From: Phenylobacterium sp.
Lineage (GTDB): Bacteria > Pseudomonadota > Alphaproteobacteria > Caulobacterales > Caulobacteraceae
Length of the DNA stretch: 64,000 nucleotides
Direction: 5' to 3'
Assembly: GCF_030651185.1 (NCBI RefSeq)
Contig: NZ_JAUSCJ010000022.1
Span: forward strand, 248,001-312,000
Positions 34,170 through 42,581 of this stretch are shown in pieces (positions within the stretch are counted from its first letter, which is position 1; each line of letters begins with the position of its first letter). Below the pieces are notes generated by a model that made no database searches, was not told the DNA's origin, and was given only the letters and a program-made list of their open reading frames with translations. Made by a program: the position numbers and the translations under genes.

Positions 34170-34994
34170 GTGGAGATCGTCAAGTCGCACAGGGTCCACG
34201 GCGGGACGCTGAGCTATTGCCGGCACGCCAGCGAGGCCACCGGCACGCCAATGACCTTCTCGATCTTTGTGCCCGGCGGGGCGGGGCCGTTCCCGCTGCT
34301 GGTCTGGCTGTCGGGCCTGACCTGCACCGAGGACAACTTCACCACCAAGGCCGGCGCCTATGGCGCGGCGGCGGCGGCCGGCCTGGCCATCGTGGCGCCC
34401 GACACTAGCCCGCGGGGCGAGGGGGTGGCCGACGACCCGGCCTATGACCTGGGCCAGGGGGCGGGGTTCTATGTGGACGCCACCCAGGAGCCGTGGGCCA
34501 GGCACTTCCAGATGGAGAGTTACATCACCGGCGACCTGCTGGCGGTGGTGGGCGACGGGTTCCCGGTAGACCTCGCCCGCGTAGGGATTTCGGGCCATTC
34601 CATGGGCGGGCATGGGGCGCTGACCCTGGCCCTGCGCCATTCGAACCTGTTCAAGTCGGTCTCGGCCTTTGCGCCGATCTGTTCGCCGAGCCGCTGCGAC
34701 TGGGGCCGCAAGGCCTTCACCGCCTATCTGGGCGCGCACGAAACCGCCTGGATGCCCCACGACGCCTGCGTGCTGATCGAGGCGGGCGCGGCGAAGTTCG
34801 ACGACATCCTCGTGGACCAGGGGACGGGGGACGACTTCCTGGTGGGCCAGCTGAAGCCCGAGCTGCTGGAGGCCGCCTGCAAGGTGGCAGGCCAGAAGCT
34901 GACCCTGCGGATGCAGCCGGGCTACGACCACTCCTACTTCTTCATGGCCAGCTTCATCGCCGAGCACGTGGCTTGGCACGCCGCCCGCCTCTGA
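34170..34994 (+). CDS. S-formylglutathione hydrolase
   Basis: 274 aa from GTG 34170, one base after the dehydrogenase stop. Esterase D fold with oxyanion region L-S-G-L-T-C-T-E-D-N-F, nucleophile S144 in G-H-S-M-G-G-H-G and catalytic His in G-Y-D-H-S-Y-F-F. Releases formate and glutathione, the second step of glutathione-dependent formaldehyde detoxification (FrmB/FghA/EstD family). Confidence 0.95.
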   Translation: MEIVKSHRVHGGTLSYCRHASEATGTPMTFSIFVPGGAGPFPLLVWLSGLTCTEDNFTTKAGAYGAAAAAGLAIVAPDTSPRGEGVADDPAYDLGQGAGFYVDATQEPWARHFQMESYITGDLLAVVGDGFPVDLARVGISGHSMGGHGALTLALRHSNLFKSVSAFAPICSPSRCDWGRKAFTAYLGAHETAWMPHDACVLIEAGAAKFDDILVDQGTGDDFLVGQLKPELLEAACKVAGQKLTLRMQPGYDHSYFFMASFIAEHVAWHAARL

Positions 34995-35055
34995 GGCGCG
35001 AGACACCGGTGTCAGGTGGGGTTTATCCTCTCGGGAAACGCGGGAGGATGAAGCC

Positions 35056-36615
35056 TTGCGAGACCTGTCTCGACGCACGCTGATCGCGGCCGGCGGTCTG
35101 GTGTTGGCGCCTTCCGGAGTGTTCGCCGCCGGCGCCTCGCCTGTCGCCAAGACCACCAATGGCCCGGTGCGCGGCTACGTCGACCAGGGGATCAAGGTCT
35201 TCAAGGGCGTCCGCTACGGCGCCGACACGGGCCCGCGCCGCTTCCGTCCGCCGCGGGCGCCGACGCCCTGGACGAAGGTTCTGGACGCCACCGCCTATGG
35301 CCCGAGTTCACCGCAAGGGTCGCGCGACGACGAGCGCCAGAGCGAGGACTGCCTGTTCCTGAATGTCTGGACGCCGGGCCTCGGGGGCAAACGGCCGGTG
35401 ATGGTCTATCTGCACGGCGGCGCCTATTCGAACGGATCGGGGTCGTCGCCGCTCTATGACGGGGTGCGTCTCTGCCGGCGCGGCGACGTGGTGGTGGTGA
35501 CCATCAATCACCGGCTCAATGTCTTCGGCTATGGCTTCCTGGCGAAGCTGGCGGGGTTCGCCGACAGCGGCAACGCCGGGATGCTGGACATCCTGCTGGC
35601 CCTGCGGTGGGTTCGCGACAACGCCGCCGCCTTCGGGGGCGATCCGGGCCGGGTGATGGTGTTCGGCCAGTCCGGCGGCGGGGCCAAGATCGCCACCATG
35701 ATGGCCATGCCGGCCGCCGCGGGCCTGTTCCACGCCGCCGCCACCATGAGCGGCCAGCAGGTGACCGCCTCGGGGCCCCTGCACGCCACCGAGCGGATGA
35801 CCCTGTTCCTGGACGCCGTCGGCCTGACGCGCGAACGGGCGGGCGAGGCCGCGACCTTGCCGATGGGCAAGCTGCTGGAAGGGCTGAGCGTGCGTGATCC
35901 CTTCACGCCGGGCGGGCTCTATTTCGGGCCGGTGCTGGACGAGCGGTCCCTCACCCGCCACCCCTTCTGGCCCGACGCCGCGCCCCAGGGGCTGAAGATT
36001 CCGATGATCATCGGCAACACCCATGACGAGGCCCGCGCCTTCGTGGCCAAGAGCAAGCCCGACCCCTTCGAGATGGGCTGGGACGAGGTGGCGGCTCGCA
36101 TCGCGCCGGAGATGCGGGTGGATATCGACCCTGACCACGTGGTGGCCGAGTACCGGAAACTGTACCCGGACTATTCCCCCAGCGAGGTGTTCTTCGCCGC
36201 CATCACGGCGGGCCGCTCCTGGCGCGGGGCGGTGATCGAGGCGGAGGAACGGGCGCGGGCCGGGGCGCCGGCCTTCGTCTACCAGCTCGATCTGCCGAGC
36301 ACGGTGGAGGGCGGCCGCCTGCGGGCCATGCACACCACAGACATCCCCCTGGTCTTCGACAACCTGGCGGCCAGGGGCTCGCCGGTGGCGCCGTCGCCGT
36401 CCGCGCAATCGGTGGCCGACAGGATGAGCGAGGCCTTCATCGCGCTGGCGAAGACCGGGAACCCGAACCACCCGGCGATCCCGGCCTGGACGCCCTACGA
36501 CCTGACCCGGCGGGCCACCATGGTCTTCGACGCTGACACCCGGCTGGTGAACGACCCGCGCGGCGCGGAACGACGGCTGTTCGCCAAGGTCCCCTACATC
36601 CAGCCCGGGACCTGA
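35056..36615 (+). CDS. Tat-exported type B carboxylesterase
   Basis: 519 aa from TTG 35056, with GGGAGG 8-9 bases upstream. The N-terminus L-S-R-R-T-L-I-A-A-G is a Tat signal, so export in folded form is expected. Type B esterase signatures: S-E-D-C-L-F-L-N-V-W (96-105), oxyanion H-G-G-A-Y and nucleophile S206 in F-G-Q-S-G-G-G. Length is usual. Substrate, perhaps an aromatic or plant ester, is unknown. Same direction as the formaldehyde pair but with its own 60-base gap. Confidence 0.92.
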   Translation: MRDLSRRTLIAAGGLVLAPSGVFAAGASPVAKTTNGPVRGYVDQGIKVFKGVRYGADTGPRRFRPPRAPTPWTKVLDATAYGPSSPQGSRDDERQSEDCLFLNVWTPGLGGKRPVMVYLHGGAYSNGSGSSPLYDGVRLCRRGDVVVVTINHRLNVFGYGFLAKLAGFADSGNAGMLDILLALRWVRDNAAAFGGDPGRVMVFGQSGGGAKIATMMAMPAAAGLFHAAATMSGQQVTASGPLHATERMTLFLDAVGLTRERAGEAATLPMGKLLEGLSVRDPFTPGGLYFGPVLDERSLTRHPFWPDAAPQGLKIPMIIGNTHDEARAFVAKSKPDPFEMGWDEVAARIAPEMRVDIDPDHVVAEYRKLYPDYSPSEVFFAAITAGRSWRGAVIEAEERARAGAPAFVYQLDLPSTVEGGRLRAMHTTDIPLVFDNLAARGSPVAPSPSAQSVADRMSEAFIALAKTGNPNHPAIPAWTPYDLTRRATMVFDADTRLVNDPRGAERRLFAKVPYIQPGT

Positions 36616-36620
36616 TCCTA

Positions 36621-36756
36621 TTTTCCTGCCCCGTTTACGGGGAAGGGGGACCGCCCGAAGGGTGGTGGAAGGGGCGAGACCGGGCGCTGAGCTTGAGGCC
36701 GCCCCCTCCACCATGCTGCGCATGGTCCCCCTCCCCCGCTGCGCAGGGGAGGAAAG
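36621..36756. repeat. Dispersed intergenic palindromic element, copy 2
   Basis: The left end TTTTCCTGCCCC and right end GGGGAGGAAAG are near-perfect inverted repeats, with inner 'gggggaccgcccgaagggtgg' and 'ccccctccaccatgctgcgc' arms. Layout and core words match the element at 1447-1591. It lies between the convergent carboxylesterase and the gene at 36760 and might also end their transcripts. Confidence 0.55.
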
Positions 36757-36759
36757 ACT

Positions 36760-37257
36760 TCAGATCGCCCGGCGGAACGGCACCACCACGTCGTCGGCCT
36801 CATAGGCCTCCATCGCCACCGGCGGCGGGGCCATGTCGGGCACGCGCAGGATCAGGCCGTTCATGGCGAAGGCCTGGGCCACCAGGCAGGCGGCGGCGGG
36901 GAAGGGCGGCTGGCAGGCGTCGGCCAGCAGCCAGGCCAGGTGGGCCTCCATCCGGGGATAGTCCTCCATCTGGGCGGCCGCGAAGATCGCCACGATCAGC
37001 TGCTCGTCGCGGCTCAGCCGATAGGAGCCCGGGACGCTGAGGGTGACCTTGCGCCGGCCGCGCCGGGCCAGCTCGCGGACGAACACCTCCAGCGCGTTCA
37101 GGGCCTCGAACCCCACCACCCCGCAGGCCCGCTCGAACTGACGCCGCACCAGCGGACAGGCGCCGACCTCGAAGGCCATGGCCCGCACCCCCCAGACCAG
37201 CATGTGCTCGCCCTGGCTCAGGTCGCGGAGGTGGGCGGGGGTGGTTTCGCAGGGCAT
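36760..37257 (-). CDS. Conserved protein of unknown function
   Basis: 165 aa; ATG 37257 with AAGGAG 8 bases upstream. Mostly helical, no signal peptide, with five Cys (for example G-A-C-P-L-V-R-R, E-R-A-C-G-V-V) and a basic stretch R-R-G-R-R-K-V-T-L. The composition looks like the regulatory or stress-related small proteins common in Caulobacteraceae genomes, but I recognise no domain. Confidence 0.7.
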   Translation of the reverse strand: MPCETTPAHLRDLSQGEHMLVWGVRAMAFEVGACPLVRRQFERACGVVGFEALNALEVFVRELARRGRRKVTLSVPGSYRLSRDEQLIVAIFAAAQMEDYPRMEAHLAWLLADACQPPFPAAACLVAQAFAMNGLILRVPDMAPPPVAMEAYEADDVVVPFRRAI

Positions 37258-37375
37258 GGGCGCGACTCCTTGAGGAGCACCCTAGTTACTGCTCTTAAGA
37301 ATTACTCGCAACTACGGTGGTCGGCCAAGAGCCTGGTGAAAGCGCGCAGAGCGCCTCGATTCCGGAGGTTGAAGC

Positions 37376-37771
37376 CTAAGCCGCCACGGACCGCCGTTCG
37401 TCCGCAAACTCGTAGCTGGCTTCGTCCCAGAGGGAGTCCCATTCGGCGAAGCGGGCGTTGGCGTCGCGCAGGCGGGCGTCGTCGCGGACGCTGACCACCT
37501 CGCCCTGGGCCTCGTCCCAGACCACGGTGAGGTCGGCCAGGCGGTGGTCGCCGGAGGCCAGGCGGCCCTGGATCTGGAGGCGTTCCACCATTTCCTCGGA
37601 GACCCGCAGCTTCAGGCGGCCGCCGGCCTGGCGCACGGCGACGTCGGCGTGGGTGATGACCTTGGCGATCATGTCGGCGTTGGCGGCTTCCACCGGGCGG
37701 CGAACGTCGAACAGGAACAGCGGTTCTGATCGCACGGCGCGGGGGCGGCGGAGTTGAGCGACGTTGGGCAT
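37376..37771 (-). CDS. Conserved protein of unknown function
   Basis: 131 aa from ATG 37771 (AAAGGAG upstream). It starts M-P-N-V-A-Q-L-R-R-P-R-A-V-R and is followed by a mixed alpha/beta stretch with F-L-F-D-V-R-R-P-V-E-A-A-N. No signal peptide, no known motif. Divergent from the WYL regulator (80-base gap), which may control it (inference). Confidence 0.7.
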   Translation of the reverse strand: MPNVAQLRRPRAVRSEPLFLFDVRRPVEAANADMIAKVITHADVAVRQAGGRLKLRVSEEMVERLQIQGRLASGDHRLADLTVVWDEAQGEVVSVRDDARLRDANARFAEWDSLWDEASYEFADERRSVAA

Positions 37772-37851
37772 GTGTGGCTCCTTTCGTTTCGGCATCATCA
37801 AGGTAGGATGTCGGTGCGTCAGAAACGGACGTACAAAAATAGGGGCCGACT

Positions 37852-38838
37852 TTGCGGCACGAAAAGGCGACTCGGTTACTCGAACTGGCGCGTCTCCTGG
37901 CGTCTTCCGCCGAAGGCATGACGCTCGACGAGATGGCAGGTTCCATGGGGGTGGGGCGACGCACCGCCGAGCGCATGCGCGACGCGGTCCGCGACGCCTT
38001 CCCGCAGATGGAGGAGGTGGAGGATCCGCCTACCCGGCGGTTCAAGATTCCCTCGGGCCTGGACGGCATCTTCCAGGCGCCCACCGCCGACGAGTTCGCC
38101 GCCCTGCACGCCGCGGCCGAACAGTTCCGGGCCATGGGCGCAACCGGGCGGTCGGCTGCCTTGTTGAACCTGGAACAGAAGGTGCTGTCGGCCATGCGGG
38201 CGGGCGTGCGCCGCAAGCTCGCCCCGGACCTGGAGGCTCTGTTGGAAGCCGAGGCCATCTCCATCCACGCCGGGCCCCGCCCTTTCGAGGACGAGAGCGT
38301 GCTGGGCGCCATCCGCGACGCCATCAAGTCCCTGCGCCGCCTGCGGTTCAAGTATCAAGGCGGCTCGACCCCCGGTCGGGTGCGGGAGATCACGCCGTTC
38401 GGGGTGCTGTTCGGGCGGTCCAACTATCTGGTGGGCGCCGAGGGGGACTCCACCGAGCCGCGTACCTGGCGGCTGGACCGGGTGGCCGACCTGGAGGTCA
38501 CCGAGACCTTCGGCGCCAAGCCCGAGGACTTCACCCTGCAGGCCTTCGTCGAGCGCTCCTTCGGCATCTATCAGGACGCGGTGGAGGAGGTGCGGCTGCG
38601 CATCCTGCCCCATGGCGCCGAGGAGGCCATGGGCTGGCGCTTTCACCCGACCCAGAGGCTGGAACCCCTGCCGGACGGCGGGGTGCTGGCGACTTTCCAG
38701 GCCGGTGGCATGCGGGAGCTGGCCTGGCACCTGTTCACCTGGGGCGACAAGGTGGAGATTCTGGGGCCCGAGCGGCTGAAGCAGATCATGCGCGACGAAC
38801 TGGCTGTCGCGCTCGCCGCCCATGGCGCGTCGTGCTGA
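37852..38838 (+). CDS. WYL-domain transcriptional regulator
   Basis: 328 aa from TTG 37852. N-terminal HTH (E-G-M-T-L-D-E-M-A-G-S-M-G-V-G-R-R-T-A-E-R-M) and a WYL ligand-binding region (F-K-Y-Q-G-G-S ... I-T-P-F-G-V-L-F-G-R-S-N-Y-L-V-G) plus a WCX C-terminal domain. WYL regulators often bind single-stranded nucleic acid or nucleotides, as in DNA-damage responses, but many are uncharacterised. The start lacks a clear ribosome site. The last bases overlap the glycosidase start. Confidence 0.85.
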   Translation: MRHEKATRLLELARLLASSAEGMTLDEMAGSMGVGRRTAERMRDAVRDAFPQMEEVEDPPTRRFKIPSGLDGIFQAPTADEFAALHAAAEQFRAMGATGRSAALLNLEQKVLSAMRAGVRRKLAPDLEALLEAEAISIHAGPRPFEDESVLGAIRDAIKSLRRLRFKYQGGSTPGRVREITPFGVLFGRSNYLVGAEGDSTEPRTWRLDRVADLEVTETFGAKPEDFTLQAFVERSFGIYQDAVEEVRLRILPHGAEEAMGWRFHPTQRLEPLPDGGVLATFQAGGMRELAWHLFTWGDKVEILGPERLKQIMRDELAVALAAHGASC

Positions 38839-40550
38839 CCCCGCGCCCCGACGGGCGGGTGGAGAGCCAGGTCCCGGTACTGCTGCCGATCATGGGACCG
38901 CGGCTGCAGGGGGAACTGCACGCGGACGGCCGATTGGAGCTGGCGCTGTGGGGCGCGGGCGACCTGGGACGGCTGCGGTTCTCAGCCCTGACCGGGCCCT
39001 ATGTCCACGCGCCGAACCTGGTGACCACGCCGGACGGGGGCGCCTATGCCGCCCAGTCCGATCCAGTGCTGGTGCTGAAGGGCGTGACCTATCGCGGCTT
39101 CACGCCGGCGCGGAGGTGCGCGTCGTGGGACCGCACGGCGCATCCGAAATCCAGGGTCAGCCGCAAGGGCGGGCGGCGGCGGATCGACCTGCCCTGGGCG
39201 GTGGTGCTGCTGGAGACGCGGGGGCCGGACCTGGTGGTCTCGGCGGGCGCGGATGTGGACGAGGCCGAGCGCGGCCTGGGCCTGTCGGTCGAGACCATCG
39301 TCACCGAGGCCGAGCACTACGCCGTTCACTGCGACCAGCTGCCGGAGGCCGATCCGGTGCTGCGTTCCATGGTCATGCAGGGAACCCACGCGGCGCTTTC
39401 CTCGGTGCGCCGTGACGAGCGTGGGCGGTTCGACGGCCTGGCCGCGGGCCTGGCCTATAGCGCGCCGGCCCGGACCTATTACCGCGACGGCTACTGGACT
39501 TTGCAACTGCTGCTGAAGGCCGCGCCGGCCGTGGTCCACGCCCAGATCGATTTGCTGGCGGCCGGTATCCAGCCCGACGGCGAGGCCCCGAGCGGGGTGA
39601 TCGTGTCCGGCCCGGAGATGGCCCAGGCCTGGGAGGCGCTGCGCACCACGGTGTTCGGGTTCGACTGGATCCACAAGCGCCGCGCCGACTGGTGGAGCGA
39701 CCACTTCGACTCACCGCTGTTCTTCGTGTTGACGCTTGGCGACTACGTCCGCGCGACGGGGGATGTGGAGCCGGTGGACCGAAACTGGCCCTTCGTGAAG
39801 GCGATCTACGAGCGCTACGTCGCCCTGTCGCCGGACGGCCTGCCGGTGAAGCCGCGCCACGACCGCGACTGGGCCGACAATGTCTACCGCTCGGGCCTGG
39901 TGAGCTACGACATCGGCCTGTGGGTGGGCGCCCTGGACGCGCTTGTCGAACTCGGCGCGGCGCAGGACCCGGAGCTGGCGGCGCGGGCCAAGGTGACGGC
40001 CGCGGAAGCCCGGGTCGCGGTGGCGGCGCAGATGAAGCGGCCCCACGGCGGCTATCCCGACTATCTCGACGTGCCGGCCGGCGTCGCCGAGGACCACCTG
40101 ACCCTCGACAGCCTCACCCTGCTGCGCCACGACGCCTTGCCGGAGGCCGATGCGCTCGCTGTGCTGGAGCGCGTGCGCCGGGCCCTGGAGAGCCGGCACA
40201 ACTCCGCCCAAGGCTTCGGCGACTGGGGCATGCTCTGCGCCTATCCGCCCTTCAGCCGGCGCGGCGACCTGAGGTCGAAGACGGTGTTCCCGTTCCGCTA
40301 CCACAACGGCTCCGACTGGCCCTGGCTGGACGGCCTCTATGCCGACGAGCGGCTGCGGCGCGGCCTTCCGGGCTGGCGCTATCCCATGGTGCGGTGGTGG
40401 GAATATTGCTTGAGCCAGGGCTGGATGGGGGCGGTGGAATACTTCTCGCCGCCCTGGGGGCGCGGTTCGCTGCTGCAGGGCTGGTCCAGTATGCCGGCGG
40501 CGGTGGCCCTGGCGCACCGGGAGACCGTGCTGGCGGGCGATCCGGACTAG
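38832..40550 (+). CDS. Six-hairpin (alpha/alpha)6 glycosidase-like protein
   Basis: 572 aa. GTG 38832 overlaps the regulator stop (GTGCTGA). Residues 1-190 are beta-rich (L-P-I-M-G-P-R-L-Q-G), the rest a helical barrel with W-W-S-D-H-F-D-S, R-H-D-R-D-W-A-D-N-V-Y and Y-H-N-G-S-D-W-P-W-L-D-G, the pattern of amylo-1,6-glucosidase/trehalase/GH116-like families. Acidic residues in D-R-D-W-A-D and N-G-S-D are candidates for catalysis. No signal peptide, so cytoplasmic. Sugar substrate unknown. Confidence 0.82.
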   Translation: MLTPRPDGRVESQVPVLLPIMGPRLQGELHADGRLELALWGAGDLGRLRFSALTGPYVHAPNLVTTPDGGAYAAQSDPVLVLKGVTYRGFTPARRCASWDRTAHPKSRVSRKGGRRRIDLPWAVVLLETRGPDLVVSAGADVDEAERGLGLSVETIVTEAEHYAVHCDQLPEADPVLRSMVMQGTHAALSSVRRDERGRFDGLAAGLAYSAPARTYYRDGYWTLQLLLKAAPAVVHAQIDLLAAGIQPDGEAPSGVIVSGPEMAQAWEALRTTVFGFDWIHKRRADWWSDHFDSPLFFVLTLGDYVRATGDVEPVDRNWPFVKAIYERYVALSPDGLPVKPRHDRDWADNVYRSGLVSYDIGLWVGALDALVELGAAQDPELAARAKVTAAEARVAVAAQMKRPHGGYPDYLDVPAGVAEDHLTLDSLTLLRHDALPEADALAVLERVRRALESRHNSAQGFGDWGMLCAYPPFSRRGDLRSKTVFPFRYHNGSDWPWLDGLYADERLRRGLPGWRYPMVRWWEYCLSQGWMGAVEYFSPPWGRGSLLQGWSSMPAAVALAHRETVLAGDPD

Positions 40551-41362
40551 CGACTGACCGCCAGGGCGAAATACTCCCGGTCGAACAGGCGGTAGTAGAG
40601 CCAGGCGGGCACGCGGTCGTAGCCGGGCTGGACGTCGGCGATGACCTTGGCCTGGCTGGCGTGGACGTCCAGCAGGCGGCGCTTGGTGGTGGCGAAGCGG
40701 GCGATGGGCACGGCGACGGTGGGGGCGGGGAGACCGGCTTGCGGGTCGCTCGGATAGTTGTCGCGGAACGCGGCCACCAGCTTGAGGGCCAGCTGGATCA
40801 GCGCCTTGGGCAGGGTCGCCTGGTAGAGGCGGCGGACCGAGTTCTCTTCCTGGGCAAGCTCACGCGCCCAGCGGCCGACGGCCACGTGATCGGGGTGGCC
40901 GTAATATCCGATCTTCTCATCGAAGCTGATGAGCACGCTCGGCTTCCAGTGGGCGATCCGTTCACGGATCACTGCATTCACCGCGTCGCCGTCGGCGGTG
41001 GCGAGGCCGCCGTCGGGCCATTCGAACACCTCGACGGCGTGGGCGCCGAGCGTGGCGCCGGCGGCCTCGGCCTCCAGGCGGCGGACCTGCGCGAGGTCCT
41101 CGCGGCTATAGCCGGTGTCGCGGGCGGCCTCTCCCCGCGTGAGGTAGATCAGGATGACCTGGGCGCCCTCGCGCGCGAGGGCCGCGAAGGTCCCCGCGCT
41201 GGTGATCTCGTCGTCGGGATGGGCCCAGATCGCCATGACGACCTTCGGCGCGCCGGCGACCAGCAGGCTGCGGGCGGTGGGCACGGCGCTGTCGTTCAGC
41301 CGCCTGCGCACGAACAGGAAGGCGCCCGCCAGCAGGATCAGCAAGACAACGGCGAGACTCAC
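40547..41362 (-). CDS. PIG-L family zinc N-deacetylase, membrane-anchored
   Basis: 271 aa; GTG 41362 overlaps the upstream serine hydrolase stop (GTGA). An N-terminal hydrophobic anchor (S-L-A-V-V-L-L-I-L-L-A-G-A-F-L-F) precedes the catalytic domain with A-H-P-D-D-E (47-52) and the zinc ligand motif G-H-P-D-H. The family removes acetyl from N-acetylglucosaminyl or similar substrates. Convergent with the glycosidase, sharing CTAG at the stops, which fits a common glycan-related role (inference). Confidence 0.88.
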   Translation of the reverse strand: MSLAVVLLILLAGAFLFVRRRLNDSAVPTARSLLVAGAPKVVMAIWAHPDDEITSAGTFAALAREGAQVILIYLTRGEAARDTGYSREDLAQVRRLEAEAAGATLGAHAVEVFEWPDGGLATADGDAVNAVIRERIAHWKPSVLISFDEKIGYYGHPDHVAVGRWARELAQEENSVRRLYQATLPKALIQLALKLVAAFRDNYPSDPQAGLPAPTVAVPIARFATTKRRLLDVHASQAKVIADVQPGYDRVPAWLYYRLFDREYFALAVSR

Positions 41363-42390
41363 GGCCGGAAGCAGTCCACCAATTCGGTCAGCCAGGCCTT
41401 GAGGTCGTCCTTCTTCTCGCTGGGGGTCTTGCCGTGGCGGACCACCACCAGGTCTAGGTCGGGAACCACGACGGTGAACTGGCCCTCGTGGCCGTTGGCG
41501 GAGAAGGAGCCGGGGCCGCCGAGGCCCAGCCACCAGTGGGCGCCGTAGGCCCCCTCGGTCACGCCCTCCTGCTGGAAGGTCGGCGTGCGGGCGTAGTCGG
41601 CCCAACCCTCGGGCAGCAGGCGCTGGTTCTCCCACACACCGCCGCGCAGGTAGAGCAGGCCGAAGCGGGCGAAGTCCTGGGCGGTGGCGAAGCAGTAGGA
41701 CGAGCCGATGAAGGTCCCGACCGGATCGAACTTCGGGACCGGACTGGTCATGCCGAGCGGCGCAAACAGCCGCGTGCGCATGAAGGCCTCGAAATCGGGG
41801 CCGTAGGCGTCAAGCGTCCGGGCCAGCACCCGGGCGACGATGTTGGTGGTTCCGCTGGAATAGGACCAGTGGCGGCCGGGCGCATAGAGCAGCGGCTTGT
41901 CGGCGGCATAGTGGGCGACGTCGGCCTTTCCCGAGCCCCACATCATCTCGATGGTGTCCGAGGGCTTGTCCGGCTCATAGACCTCGGAGAACTCCAGGCC
42001 CGAGGACATGCGCAGCAGGTGATCGAGGGTGATCGCGCCGCGCGGGTCGCCGCCGTCGCGCCACTCGGGGACATCGGCGGGCGCGTGGATGTCGAGCTTG
42101 CCGTCCCCCACCAGCAGGCCGGCCAGCGCGTGGGTGATGCTCTTGGCCTTGGACCAGGACAGGCAGGTCTTGTCGGCGTCGTGGTCAGGACCATAGCGCT
42201 CGAAGATCAGCCGGCCGTCCTTGATCAGCACCACGGCGTGAGCCTCGCCGAAGGCCAGTTGGTCGAACTGCTCGGCCATCAGGTCGTCGAGGCGCAGGCG
42301 GTCGAAGCCCGGCGGGAAGAGGCCCAGCGGCCATTCTTCCGTCGGCCACGGGGTTCCGGCGGGCTGGGTGGGGAAGGGCGGCAGGCTCAT
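41359..42390 (-). CDS. Class C beta-lactamase-like serine hydrolase
   Basis: 343 aa. Catalytic S80-x-x-K83 in W-S-K-A-K-S-I-T and Tyr in W-S-Y-S-S-G-T-T-N, followed by N-G-H-E-G-Q-F near the C-terminus, resembling 6-aminohexanoate-dimer hydrolase/esterase-type members. No signal peptide, so a cytoplasmic amidase or esterase is more likely than an antibiotic-hydrolysing enzyme. Start at 42390 is by homology; its ribosome site is weak. Forms a two-gene unit with the PIG-L gene. Confidence 0.87.
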   Translation of the reverse strand: MSLPPFPTQPAGTPWPTEEWPLGLFPPGFDRLRLDDLMAEQFDQLAFGEAHAVVLIKDGRLIFERYGPDHDADKTCLSWSKAKSITHALAGLLVGDGKLDIHAPADVPEWRDGGDPRGAITLDHLLRMSSGLEFSEVYEPDKPSDTIEMMWGSGKADVAHYAADKPLLYAPGRHWSYSSGTTNIVARVLARTLDAYGPDFEAFMRTRLFAPLGMTSPVPKFDPVGTFIGSSYCFATAQDFARFGLLYLRGGVWENQRLLPEGWADYARTPTFQQEGVTEGAYGAHWWLGLGGPGSFSANGHEGQFTVVVPDLDLVVVRHGKTPSEKKDDLKAWLTELVDCFRP

Positions 42391-42434
42391 GGCGTGAGAC
42401 TGGCCTGAAGGGGCGGCCTTGTCATCCACCCACC

Positions 42435-42571
42435 GTCATCCCGGAAAGCCCGCAGGGCTTGTCCGGGACCCAGATGCGCGGCGCGTGCCGGAGAGATCGG
42501 CGCGTCTGGTGGCTACTTCGCGCCGCCGCTTCGCGGTCCCGGTCTTCCGCTCGCGCGGAAACCGGGATGAC
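42435..42571. repeat. Dispersed palindromic element, second family
   Basis: Perfect 10-base inverted ends GTCATCCCGG (42435-42444) and CCGGGATGAC (42562-42571), with the internal phrase 'gcagggcttgtccgggaccc'. Elements with these words are widespread between genes in alphaproteobacteria. It sits between the serine hydrolase promoter and the 3' end of the autotransporter gene. Confidence 0.6.
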
Positions 42572-42581
42572 ACCGGGGGAT

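Noticed and set aside
37764..38831. Upstream extension of the glycosidase frame through the WYL gene
   Set aside because: The extension is Arg/Gly-rich nonsense in another frame of the WYL gene; the GTG at 38832 overlapping the WYL stop is the better start.
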